Made by a program: the position numbers and the translations under genes. A DNA stretch of 64,000 nucleotides. Source: Limanda limanda. Taxonomy: Eukaryota > Chordata > Actinopteri > Pleuronectiformes > Pleuronectidae. Below, in pieces: positions 21,870 through 33,131 of this stretch (within the stretch, counting starts at the first letter, position 1; each line of letters begins with the position of its first letter). The stretch spans positions 7,940,811-8,004,810 of the forward strand of contig NC_083656.1 of NCBI RefSeq assembly GCF_963576545.1. Direction: 5' to 3'. Below the pieces are notes generated by a model. It searched no databases, was not told the DNA's origin, and worked only from the letters and a program-made list of their open reading frames with translations.

Positions 21870-22270
21870 TTTTTCTATTGTTGTGTATTTGCTACACAAT
21901 CAGGGTTCATTTGCGGCAGGGTCGGCAGATTTGATCGCTGCCGTTCATTTAATGCTCGGGAACCGCAGCGCGCACGCCACGCTAATCCTCCACAGATCAC
22001 CGGGCCTTTCACTTGCCATTAGGAACTACATGATGTGAATCTGCCCAGACTAAGAGACCTTGTAATCAACACCGGTGCAAATGTGTTAAGTTCAGTGTCT
22101 CGTTGAGGGGGCGGGTGGGGTTCAATGGTCCTGACAGTGTAATTACGGGTTGCCACCACAATGCAACGGCCAGCGCACTCGGCGCTAATTCAATCCATCT
22201 TCATTTCCAAGAGCAACGCCCCTGCCATTGATGGATAGTTATCATTAGAGTGTGACAAAGCACTGAAACA
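21870..22270. promoter_or_regulatory. candidate conserved non-coding element
   Basis: Complex, CpG-retaining sequence with GGCGCTAATTCAATCC (about 22,181) and GCCATTGATGG (SOX-type CCATTGA at 22,225-22,231). It is the right end of the continuous complex block; microsatellites resume from 22.3 kb. Confidence 0.43.
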
Positions 22271-22462
22271 ACTGAGGTGTGAGCAGCAGAGGGGGGGGGG
22301 GTAGTGTGTGTGCAAGTGTGTGTACACACTGGGTGTTAAGTCATGGAGCGGGACGATGTGTCCTCAGATACACACAACTGCCCTAGACAGCGGGATTATA
22401 TATTATGACAGGGATGAATACAGAGGGATGGGATGGGGAAAGAGTGGAGTTGCATCTTCCAC

Positions 22463-22686
22463 CAACACACACACACACACACACACACAACAAACACCCA
22501 TAGATTATGTGTACGTGTTCACATTCACGCACGCACACACACTTTGGCTCACCATGACCCCGACACACAGAGAGGCTATGGCTCAACTCACCAGCCTGTT
22601 ATAGCATGCTGCTCAGACTGCTGACACACACACACACACACACAGTGAGTGAGAGAGAGATGCACACACAGACACACACACACACT
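22463..22686. repeat. cluster of (CA)n microsatellites
   Basis: CA tracts at 22,463-22,489, 22,624-22,644 and 22,663-22,686, with short CA/CG-rich pieces between. Confidence 0.92.
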
Positions 22687-23274
22687 CTTGCACAGGTCTG
22701 GGCACTGTCTGCAGCCAAACACTTAACCACAGGCTGTGATTGAGGCCGACTGGTGTGCTCCTCTATACTTTCAGTCTATATATTCAGTCCACCCTGGGCT
22801 GTAGATCTTAATTATGTGCTCTGCCTCTTTTCCTAAAAGACTTGACAGAGTCTGCGAGTCCGGCACCGGAGCAGCAGCAGGCCACTGAGATGAGGCCCTT
22901 GCAGTCTTTACAGGGCCTCCAGCTCAGCCACTGAATCCTTACATGACTTTTAAGCTTGCAGCGAATACCTCGTCCCCCCCCCCATGTCTCTGCTGGCATC
23001 GCCTTCCCGCACGCTGCACACAATGGAAATGATCCTGTTTGTGGCATTTTTACGCATCGAGCTGTATGCCTTCAAAACAAACCCGGAGTTCCAGGAACTT
23101 TTCGGGATGACTAACAAGCTGTGAAAGGCTGTAATGAGTAAACAACTCAAAAGGGTAGAAGTGCGGGGGGGGGGCAGGACAAATGGCCAGGAGAAATTTA
23201 GCACAGCGCTGTGCTCGGTGTGATTATCTCTCCTTTCTCCTTGCGGGTAGCAGCTTTAGGGGTCACCATTGTTT

Positions 23275-23313
23275 CACACACACACACACACACACAGACA
23301 CACACACACACAC
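23275..23313. repeat. (CA)n microsatellite
   Basis: CA tract of about 39 bp with one GA interruption. Confidence 0.95.
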
Positions 23314-23899
23314 GCAGGTTAGGCTTTGCCATTTCAATGACTCAATCCCGTCTGCAGCCCTCCATCGATTGTGCTCAGTGACCCAGCAAAGGCCCATGTG
23401 GTGAGCGTCTGCCCCACCTCGCTGGATACGAGCGCGTTGGAACGGGCGCCGCGGTGTCATGGTCGTCCCCGTCCATTAACCAGGAGGTGGTGCTACTGGG
23501 ATGCGGAGGCACTGCTTCATCTTTTTCCCTTCTACCGCTGGAAGGCAGGTGGGGATTTGTTTGGTCGGGGCTTTTCATAATAGTGGGGATTTAAAAAGGC
23601 TTTTCTGACACATGGAGTTGTAGACACTTCCCTCAAAAGACAGAGACGTATTCTGTTTTACAGTCGGTGTCGGTTTTAGCGGCGGAGAGAGAGAGCGCAC
23701 GGAGGTTCACAGTCGGGTGATGCTGCCTGCGTGAATGCATAAGATTCTCAGACTTGTGAGCTCTTGTTGAGTTGGCTCCCTGGGAGGAATGAATGGTTTG
23801 CTACATCCCTCCAACCTCACTGCACATACACCCACATGATTAAATCCGATGCTTACTCATGCACATTCCTAATGCGCTATTACACACTCACGAATTTGC

Positions 23900-24110
23900 C
23901 ATACGTACAACGGCGCTGGAGATTTGCACGCATGCATGCAGGCAGGAGCTCAGCGCCCGCCATGTACTGCCGTAGACTGGCTGGCCTGCTCGCAGACCCT
24001 GCAGTTTGTTTAGCAACACTCCTTTTGACGACGCCCGAAGGGTGCAATTAAGCCCAATTAGAGCCTGTCGGTTTTATTAAGAGCCACAGACTGGCCAGGC
24101 TCGGGGGCAG
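23900..24110. promoter_or_regulatory. candidate conserved non-coding element
   Basis: Unique sequence ending in two CAATTA homeodomain cores 10 bp apart (24,045-24,050 and 24,055-24,060), one helical turn, which suits cooperative binding on one face of DNA. Also holds ACGCATGCATGCAGGCAGG near 23,929. Confidence 0.38.
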
Positions 24111-26539
24111 TGAGGGGTAGAGGAGGGAGGAGAAGGAGGAGAGGGAGGAGGAGGCTCTGCAGCACCATGCTATTGCTACTCGTGAGAAACTGGGCAAGAA
24201 CCACAGAGAGGAAACTGGTGTAAATACAATGAACTAAACAGATGTAAAAGAGAAATGACAGCTGTGACAGACAAAATGAAGAACTGGCGTGACCAGTTGT
24301 GGACGAGGGCTTCATCAGGTCTTCAGAAGCAGGTTCGGTTCAGAAGGTAAAGTCAGGCGCCCGGTTCAAGTACATAGAGACCACGCTTACGATGCCACAT
24401 AAACACAACTTAAAAGTACAGTTCTGAGATCAGAGAACTTGAAGGCGTCAATGCGTTGCAAAACCAAGTCGTCTATAAATACTCACTGGCTACAGTGAAT
24501 GCAGACATGTGTGGATGCAGATGTCACAAAGCATTTTCGGAAGGGGGTTAGGGGGTGGTGGCTGTGTAGTTATGTGAGCCAGCCCTGGTATATTAGTGGG
24601 GTTGTGAATAGAGCAATACAGCTGGCTTGGAACAAAAACGGCAGCATCTCTTTCATCATCAAATCAAAAAAAAATAAATAATAAAGAACGCAAATGAATG
24701 TATCATTTTCCCCCCTCACAATTCCTTTTCCGTCGACCCCTCGACTGAGATGTTTACAGATAGCTATCATTCCCCCTCTTTTTCACATTTGCGCTTGGAC
24801 ATGTTTCAAAAGACTGGGCCTTTTCATCTCCCCTCTCGCTGTGAGGAAATTTGCTCCTTAATGGCTTTCAAAACAGGAAGCACAGACAATAAAAAAAAGG
24901 AGAAGTGAGAAGAACGCTTCGCTCCCCCCCCGCCAGTCCCCTCCCTTCAGTCGACGCATCCTTTGCCGGGGCTGAGTGCTGCAGCACGCTGCTACTGTGC
25001 CAAGGTGCCAACTGTGCCAGTCACACTGACCTCCATCTGCAGGCAACTTGATACCATCTCTCCAACCGCCGCGTACTCCCACTGAATGGGTACGCTCAGT
25101 CACAGTGAAGCCTGAATGCCATTCAAGGCTCAGGCTTGGAATTGTGTTTCGAGTTTGTGTGCTATTGTGTTCTTTGTTCACAGCTGTTGTGTAAAAAAAA
25201 AATCCTTTATCACTAAGCTGAATACTAAAAGGGTTGTATCGGAGGAATGCACACGGGAATACATTACTACCAATGTGCAAATCATTCCACTATCAGGCAA
25301 ATTAGAGCCGATTTTTCACAAGTCTTTATCAATGACCCTCAGAAGAGGAAGGTTGAACGGCTACGGACCAGCTCAAATTACTACTAAGAATGCTCTCTTG
25401 CCAAGTACCGGGCTTACTGTTTTAATAGTATATGTAGGTGTCTGTTTACTCATGTTGTATTCATAATTCCGCCTCCTGCAGGGCATTCGTGTCCACTGAG
25501 TGCCCTTGAACATGCCATGAGTAGTCTTTCTGCGCCTCAACTAAAAAGAGACCTGAAAGACAGCTACACACGCTTCCGCACAGTTGGATAAAACAAACCT
25601 TAACCACACAACTCAACCTCACCAAAGAACTCGCTTTTTTTGTTCAAAAGATGTTCAGAAGAGTGTTTTTCTCTCTCTCCTCGTCTTTGCCGTTTCCCTC
25701 CCTGGGTAGGGTAAGACAAATGCATAATTTTTCAGTACAAAAAAATAAAAATAAAATAACTACTCCCCTCCCCTCCCTCCCTCCCTCCCTCCCTCTCTCC
25801 CTCCCATTGTGCCATTTCCGTGTATGTAAGTGTTCCCTCCCATTGATTTTTCTCCCAGCCAGGGCTCTACCTAACACAAGCTGCTTCCTTGCTGGTGTCA
25901 TATCCTCCTTTTCTTTCTTTTTTTACTGTGTTTTACTCTTGTGGCATAATGTACAACTACCAAACTGGGAGTGGGGAGGAAAAACTGATACATGCGCTCC
26001 AAAGATTCAGCTATTGATTCTTTTTTGATGCAGATGTTGGAAAAAAAGAAGCGTTCAAAGCGCCAGAGAGCCTTTTAGTAGTGTTGTTGGTATTAAGGCT
26101 TGTGAGTGTTTGTCTGCTTTGTGTCCTGGTTCAGCCTGGGATCCTGCACGGTCAGAAGAGTCAAAATGTGGTGACCAACTCGAAGTCTCGTCAAGGCTTG
26201 CCGGTGTGCTTGCATCACTAATGTGCGCAATCGCCTGGAGACAGTGTCAGTTCCGATGGAGAACGTCAAAGGGGGCAGATAAGGCGTGCGGCTTCCGTCT
26301 CATAAAAATACAAGAAAAAAAAAAAGAAAATGTAGTCTTGTGGAAAAATAAAACACAAGTATGGGCAGGACGACTCATGGGAGCTGCCAGGTTTACCGAA
26401 GCCGTGTGCATGTGCGGCTCGATGAACGAGGGAACAGTGGAGAAAAAGAGAAACAGGATAGTGGGAATCAAAAGGCAAAGAGAGAGAGAGCTATGTGCAA
26501 AGATCCAGAGATGGAGGGAAGGAACTAACGGGAGTATTT
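24111..26539. other. intergenic or intronic, no gene seen
   Basis: Mixed DNA with purine-rich (GGAGGAG) runs at 24,120-24,155 and a region of moderate complexity at 24,950-25,130. No exon-like frame supported. A simple CCCT repeat is listed separately. Confidence 0.5.
25765..25804. repeat. (CCCT)n microsatellite
   Basis: CCCT tetranucleotide repeat of about nine units, homopyrimidine throughout. Confidence 0.93.
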
Positions 26540-26930
26540 TCCCAGCCACCGCCGCTCCTCATCCGCAGCTCCAGCTCCCTGCTCTGCCGGCCCTCTGTGA
26601 TGTGTGGCTGTGTCCACTGGGGGCTACAATTAGCCCATCAAACTCATTCCAGCCGGGAATCCATGCTGCCTCTCCAATCCCCTTTTCTGGCTCTGCGAAG
26701 CCCCGGTTCCTCCAAAGAGACAGGCAACTTGTAAGACGAGGGGAGGTAGCCTTTGATGTGCCAGGTTCTGTCGAGGCCTACCCCTTTTTTTTGCACATAT
26801 CAAGACTGAGGAGATATAACAATTAAAATGGCGGGAGAGGCAGGCCGGCGCCGCGGCATGCAGCTCACGTGCCGAGCGAGCGCCTGCGCACCCAGGACGC
26901 TGGCCTTCACAGGTAGGGGGGGTGCACCTC
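26540..26930. promoter_or_regulatory. GC-rich candidate regulatory block, possible exon edge
   Basis: Complex sequence with GGGGGCTACAATTAGCCC (about 26,618), then a CpG cluster at 26,830-26,905. There the plus strand has AAAATGGCGGG (ATG at 26,827) and remains open to CCTTCACAG followed by GTAGGG near 26,912, which has the shape of a first coding exon with a donor. The 29-residue peptide is Arg/Ala-rich and not recognised, so I treat it as regulatory DNA with an open question. Confidence 0.35.
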
Positions 26931-28312
26931 AGTATTACAGCATGTTCCCCAGTGACTGGTGAAGCAATAACGGGTCACATGCCAGTTTATGCTGGTGCTG
27001 TGAATCCATCTTGTGGTTTCTCATGGCTTCTGATTGGCTGGCTCTGTTTCCGTGTCAGTTAAGTGCTTTCTACCCTCCGGCATTAGTGCAGCATTTCACA
27101 ACTGCTTCCTGGCCCGTAGCCCTACATTGACTTCATGTGTTCAAACAATTTGCATTTAAAATCAATTTATCAACATAAAACTAATCAACAGTTATTATTA
27201 TTTAATAACAACTTGTAAATCACGATTTTCCATTATTTGCTAAATATTCACAATTTTTTTTTCCCCTAATTATTTCCAAAGATATCATAACCCCAGTAAT
27301 TTACGAGTTTGAAGCTCACCTGAAAACCTGAGTATGTGCATATACTTTAAATATTATTTTTTTCCTTTTATAAGATAGATTTAAATGTATTCATTTTAAT
27401 ATGCAAGTCATTCCACGACCTTGCCGACATTCCCAGAGTTCCCATGTCTTGTCCGGACCCCAAGCTGAACAAACCAGTAGGTTGTGTAAGACACAGCTCC
27501 ACGTCTGTCTCTGCTCCAGTGGCACAGCGCCAGGTCATTCACAGTACTGACTACCAGCCTACTACCACACACACACACAGCACGTATTTGCATTCACAGG
27601 GTACAATAATCACACAACCCCTTCTGCACATACACAATATCTTCCTCCCATTCTGTCCTCCTCCTCCTCCAAACACACAAGCCCAGCCAAACACGAGGAG
27701 TCCATTATGTCAAGGAGGATCACAATGACTCCAGCCTGACCCTCTCTGCAGCCGTTCCGCCGCTGGCTTGACTGCGCCTGACCTTACTGTTTGAGGTTAA
27801 AGATTGTCCACAGTCTAAACAGGTGTGTACTTATGCAGATGCGCAGCTCAAACATTTGGTTTGCATCAGTTGCTGAAGTGGAGCCAAAGTGAGCTTCGCC
27901 TAGAGCAGTCACGTCCAACATGTCATTTGGGGATGGTGATCAACTCGCTTTCAGTTCCTTGAATTCTGGAAGTGGCTATTTCCTCACAAATCCAAAAGGT
28001 GAATACATGAATATCATATTTAGTATTTTTTAGTGGTGCATATATGAAACATATGGAATCGTGATTTCGATGCTCTACTCTTTCAAACATTTTGTCTTCT
28101 GTCTGAAGGAACTAACAGACATATGGCAGATTGACTTTTGGATACAAAACATGCAGCTTTTGTTAATTAACCAAAAAAGAATAAAATATAGAAATTTATT
28201 ATTTTGAGTATTTCGCAGTGTCCTCCATCCTTCCCCTCACATTTAAACAGATGTTTAATTCATTGGTTTTCGTCCTGCTGCTCGAACGTGAAGGTTCACA
28301 GAGACGCTTGTA

Positions 28313-28320
28313 TGACGTCA
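28313..28320. promoter_or_regulatory. perfect CRE palindrome (TGACGTCA)
   Basis: Second full CREB/ATF octamer in the window, in TATGACGTCATTTC. Unlike the one at 3722 it has no CpG island around it, so it may be chance. Confidence 0.35.
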
Positions 28321-28547
28321 TTTCTTTACCCCCCCTTGAAACAGCTTTAACATATCCAAACACAATGGTGCCGAACAGAGTCATGACTGCCACATCGTCT
28401 GAAGACACTTCAAAAAGTCACTTCAAAAAGCAGATATTTTAAATTATCTGCGGGGCTGATTCCAATCTGCTTTTGTTATTCTTCACTAATCCCATCAGGC
28501 CTATTTGCTTTGATTAAGTCGAATGCAAAATGAATAAATTGGAAATC

Positions 28548-28590
28548 AAGGGTGCGACGATAATTCGTTATGTTAACGTGATTATTTCCA
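28548..28590. mobile_element. possible hAT-type transposon end, fragment
   Basis: AAGGGTGCGACGATAATTCG followed by a TTAACGTGATTATT stretch resembles ends of fish hAT elements (GGGTGCGACGATTAAT...). Only one end is seen, with no partner inverted repeat, so this is a fragment at best. Confidence 0.3.
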
Positions 28591-29289
28591 TTCTCACGAG
28601 CACATTAACGTTTCAAAACCAATAGTTGACGTGAAGTGTTGATTCTATGAACAACAACATGGGTTAGTGCTTTCATTCTGACATAACCAAAACCCCCCTT
28701 CCCGAAAAGTGAGATGGCATAAACAGGACCGACAAAAACAAATGGGAACTCATGCTGGAGGGAGGCCGGAGGAACAATCTCTGTCCCCTCTCCGTTATCC
28801 CGGAGAAAGAATCTTCTTTGAAAAAAAAAAATGTCATGGATTCCAGTGAACGCCAGTGAGAATCAAGCGAGCTATTCATGCTGCCAGTTGATTTAGGCAT
28901 GCCTCACTACACACCAATCAGCCCGGCCCCGGCCCAGCCAGCCACTCACTTGTCTGCCATTCCAACACAAGATGGAGACAGTGCCAAAAGTTCCAATTAA
29001 AATATCCATTTGTGATGTCTGTGCAGAAATAAAAAAAAAGAAGAACAAAAAAATAAACAAGCACCAGGCTTTTTCGATAGCGTAGGAGAAAATACAACAA
29101 AAGCTGCCAAAATTCTGTGGACAAGCCACATACTTAAGAGTTTTTCTGTCTACACAAACTAAATAAGTGCGAGCAGTGTGTATGTGGGCAGGATGTCTGT
29201 GCGCGGGGAAGAGAGACAGACAGAGCGTGTGCGTGCACGGGAGTGGGAGCGTCTTGTTATGGAGGAACAGAGCATGTTGCAGATAAGAG

Positions 29290-29520
29290 GGCGACGCTGT
29301 TCAAAGAGAAAGGCAGGCCGGTAAAGTGTGCGCCGATTCGACATCATTGCCTTACTGTCCCTTAATGAGTCTGGAGAGGAAGCCTGGTGTCCATGGAATC
29401 CGCTCCTGTCTCGCTCCAATCACACCGCCGGGCTTCTTATTCAAATCTCACACCCAAAACTGTCACGCAGCCAGTCTGGCCGCGCTGTTTATCGTACTCC
29501 AGGAGGATGTTAACAAGACA
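29290..29520. promoter_or_regulatory. candidate conserved non-coding element
   Basis: Complex, CpG-retaining sequence with GTCCCTTAATGAGTC (about 29,356) and CAATCACACCGCCGGGC. Two overlapping short plus-strand frames are shadows of each other and unrecognised. Confidence 0.35.
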
Positions 29521-30971
29521 AATGAATGAATAAATACACAAATAATGCGTTTAGGTAATGTTAATAATGTATGAAATGGAAGCTGCGTTTTGACAGTAGC
29601 GCTGCACTAAGGATTCTTCCACAACTTCGGTGACAGGCTTGTTTATTCTTTTCCCAGCATGCAATTCTCCGCATCTTTCCGAGGCGATGTCTGGCCAGTG
29701 CTGAGCGTCTATGGCAGATCTCGCTGATGAGGAAAAGTGGTGTGACACATTAGTTTAGACTCCTCTTCCATGAAAAACAGCCGATACGCCGGGAAGACTG
29801 AGGCATCTCATCTCTGCCTTCATCCAAAACCTCTAGTATGATGATCCTCCTTAATCTCATGGAATCCAGGTCTTCTGTTCACCCCATCACACTTCCCTCC
29901 TGCTGTGACCTGACTGATGCCAGTGACGGTTTAACAGGCCATTCAATTAGAGGAGTTTTTCTATTTTTTAAAGGCAGGATTATAAATAAATACGAAAGCA
30001 TGTTCACACCTGCACAGGTATGCAAGAGCAATTCACACCACAGTCATCTGCCTCAGAGAAGTGTCCAAAAACCTCCAGGGGTATAAGGGGGGAAAAAAGC
30101 AATAAAAATGGAATAAATAAAGAGGAGCAGGGAATAAATGCTCAAAGACAATGACTGGGTAAGAAAATAAGTCTCACATTAAATTCCTTCCCCGGGCCGA
30201 GACAAAAGCAGGGTCTGGCACTCAGACACCGTCGACTACACAAGCCTTCGAAGACGGAGGAGAAGCAAAAATAATAATAACAACAAGCACATCAAAACCG
30301 GAGCCAAACAAATCCAAGAAAAGTTCAGATAGGTCTTCATTGGAACTGCCGAGAGGGAAAGAAATCAAATAAATTGGGGGGTGTTAGTCTCGTTCGGGCT
30401 GGCCCGGCAAACCTGAAAACACGGTTTAGAATATACGAGGAAGGTGACGGAGGGCGATGCTAAATGACTCAGAAAGCAGATACCCCGTGTTTACCCCAGC
30501 CAGCTCCACAAGAAAAGCCCCTCTCCTGTTTTAAGGTGGGTGGGAACAGAAAACCGAATTCAAGGCAGCTTAAGTGCTCGCCGGAATCACTCAGCATTCC
30601 ACCGTGTCTCCGCACACACACACATCTACACAGTTCAGATTTGTCTGTGACAGTGTGTTCATCCATAACTGTAAATTGTTCTTAGGGGAATTTGGCTGGG
30701 GCTTCGTGTTCCACCCCATTTTCCCCTCACTCTAGTCCCCTTCTTCCCTCCCTCTCCAAAAAGCTGTCTCCATCACTCTCATTCACAAGCTGCTCCAACA
30801 TACTGTACGTCGCTCCGGCAATTGTGGGATCGCTCAACAACCGGGTCATGACAAAACCCGATGGATTCACAAGGCCACATAGTGAAGTGGAGCGTCTACT
30901 GAAGGATGCAACAATTACTTGTTTGGGGAATCCATGACAGACTAATTGTTTATCGCTCTTTTGATTTTTAC
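29521..30971. other. intergenic or intronic, no gene seen
   Basis: A/T-balanced non-coding DNA; 29,590-29,750 is somewhat complex. A-rich pieces lie at 30,090-30,130 and 30,260-30,290. No exon supported. Confidence 0.5.
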
Positions 30972-31214
30972 ATCTGCCAAGGAGGTTAAGTTTTCACCCC
31001 TGTCTATTGGTTTGATTGTTCGTTAGCAAGGTTACAAAACAACTAATATTTTATGGTTCTTGATAAGATTAAAATCTAGCATGTTTAAGGGATTGGTATT
31101 TATGAGCGTGTGCAATTTTAATGCATATCCAAATAAAAATCAAGATCTAGCCAATGAAAATGTTTCATACGGGGATTAGCAGAGGCATGCACTCTGCTGA
31201 GTGGCATTCCAGTT
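30972..31214 (+). mobile_element. dispersed fish repeat, copy 2 (near complete)
   Basis: Starts with ATCTGCCAAGGAGGTTAAG then TTTTCACCCCTGTC, continues through a GTTCGTTAGCAAGGTTACAA stretch, and ends with AGAGGCATGCACTCTGCTGA. The interior (about 31,068-31,147) aligns with 63,751-63,830 of copy 3 (shared ATCCAAATAAAAATC and flanking bases). No coding capacity. About 243 bp, degenerate but with both ends. Confidence 0.75.
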
Positions 31215-31726
31215 GATTGTGTTATTAAAATGTGCTCCTTGAATAGGTGATTAATAGGTGATGAGGTAGAAGGTGTAATTATAAGGGCTACGGTTGTTTA
31301 AATATTTGGTAACAGGATTCCTGAAAGGCTTGAAGAAACAAAGTGTCCGAGTGTCAAACCTTCCCGAAACAACTGAACTCCGCCCTGCTTGGTGACAATA
31401 CAGAAGTGTCTGACTGACTGAAGTGTTCCAGCTCACATGTACAATGCATGTTCCTAAAAGCCTTATTACCTCATGACCAACAACTTCAAGTCAAAAGTCG
31501 TGCTAGAGGAAGCATTCTTGCTACTCTCAGTTTTGCAAGGTGCATTAAGCATCTACTGTCTCGGAACAGCATGTCACCAGTTTATCTGTTGTGAACATTA
31601 CTTATGCTCAAGTCCCTGATATTAAACAGCTCAAACAAGACATCCAGAGCGCTGCTAACACACCGGGAAGATCAGACGAACCGTTATCCCTCAACTTCCC
31701 CACTGCTACTTCCCTCACTTTAACTC

Positions 31727-31748
31727 TTGTTGTTGTTGTTGTTGTTGT
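31727..31748. repeat. (GTT)n microsatellite
   Basis: Seven GTT trinucleotide units. Confidence 0.92.
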
Positions 31749-32834
31749 GTCGTAAACTGACAGCTCCCTACATATAGAGAAAGCCAGACTTTTATTTGTT
31801 GGCTTAAATCCACACAAAAAACTTTCTTCTACTTCAGAAAGGCTGTCAGATTTAAAAGAAGCACAATATTGCAAATAGAACCTCAGAAGTTCAATATTTT
31901 CAACCCCGTTTCTTTTTGGGACACTGATTCCGTGGTGTTCCGCGTGTCTACAGAACATGCATGCAGCAATGCCGGTGTGTGCACGTGTGCGAGTGTGTCA
32001 TAACACTCGGGAGAGTACTCCGAATTCTGCAGGCCACCCCTGGGATATTGACTAAGTCACTTCACCCTGTTCTCACAAGTTCACTTCCAAACTTCCTGGA
32101 AAAGAAAGGGCAGATATTTCTGAGGAATAACAGAGCGGGTTAGTGCGAGCAATAACATTGTGTTTAATCCCACACAAACTCTGCCACGTACCGGAGTGAG
32201 AACAGCGAGCCAAAAGGGACTTGGAGCAAAAACAAATTAGCTCTCCCGCAGACGGATGTGTGTTAGCAACGCATAACAACAGAACCTAGAGACTGAAGTT
32301 TATCTAGAAGGTGGAAAGAAAGGCCACAAGTTATCTTAACCATGCCTCATAATCCTAAATTTGGGTTAGGTACAAAATAAATAAGTTATAATGTGTCCTT
32401 ATTCTCCCCCCTTCTTTTTGCTATGTAGTTCCCCTCCTCCTTTGCTGCTCGGTTCAAACTTCCATGCTGCTGCTGGGAAGAAGAAAAAAAGAGAAACCAG
32501 GTCACGGATCGCCTTACTGCAGCCTCCCTCCGTATGGTCAAAACCTCATTCCTTCACTGTAGCCACCCCCCCCTACCCCACCACTGCCTCACTCCACGGT
32601 TTAGTTTCTTCCCTCCCCACTTCTCCACTTCTCCACAACCACCCCCCACCCCTCCCGTGCCCTCGGCCCAGTGCTAATTGGTAAATCTGTTGAACCATGC
32701 CAGCCCCAACAATAAGACACCTGGAGTTCTGTCAAAACAAGTTTCTCAGTGAAACGGCCTTCAGTGTTAATACAGTAGCGCTGGGAGCTGCCGGGTGTGT
32801 CGTCGCTCGCTCGGCAGGAGCAGCCTTCCCTGTC

Positions 32835-32852
32835 GGGGGGGGGGGGGGGGGG
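32835..32852. repeat. G homopolymer (18 G)
   Basis: An uninterrupted run of about 18 G (a C breaks it at 32,853). It could form a G-quadruplex; length is prone to sequencing error. Confidence 0.9.
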
Positions 32853-33003
32853 CGATTTGTCATCAATTTGATTATTTGTCAATATCGTTTTCTGAAACTT
32901 CGTCCGGGTTCTTTGTGCAAAACGAACTGTGATCAAATCGCGATTGCCACATCTCTCTAAAGCCTGCCGGGTTAAATTGTTCAAATCCTTTGGCTCAGCG
33001 TTC

Positions 33004-33038
33004 CACGTGCACGCCCGTCCCGCTGCACGTGCACGCCC
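33004..33038. promoter_or_regulatory. duplicated E-box (CACGTG) in a 13-bp direct repeat
   Basis: CACGTGCACGCCC occurs at 33,004-33,016 and 33,026-33,038, 22 bp apart. Each copy holds a perfect CACGTG E-box, the core for bHLH-ZIP and bHLH-PAS factors. Tandem E-boxes about two helical turns apart are a known arrangement in regulated promoters and enhancers, but no promoter is apparent here. Confidence 0.4.
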
Positions 33039-33081
33039 ATAGGTCAGATCTAATAAGTTCACATCATCGTATGTAAAGATT

Positions 33082-33131
33082 TAACCTGACCTGACCTGGC
33101 TTTGACTGCCTGTCATCTAAACCTCAGGTCA
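33082..33131. promoter_or_regulatory. cluster of AGGTCA-type half-sites
   Basis: TAACCTGACCTGACCT (33,082-33,097) is three overlapping AGGTCA-like hexamers on the minus strand at 5-bp spacing, and AGGTCA recurs on the plus strand at 33,126-33,131. AGGTCA is the nuclear-receptor half-site. The 5-bp overlap is not a standard DR arrangement, so this may be a simple pentamer repeat. Confidence 0.3.

Larger units (their letters stand above)
26931..29289. other. intergenic or intronic, no gene seen
   Basis: Contains AT-rich DNA (27,120-27,400), a short CA tract (27,565-27,580) and generally plain sequence. A CRE palindrome and a transposon-end-like motif are listed separately. Confidence 0.5.

Noticed and set aside
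26110..26826. 238-codon plus-strand frame
   Set aside because: Opens on a TTG rather than ATG and matches nothing; composition is that of random translation across an A-rich and GA-rich region.
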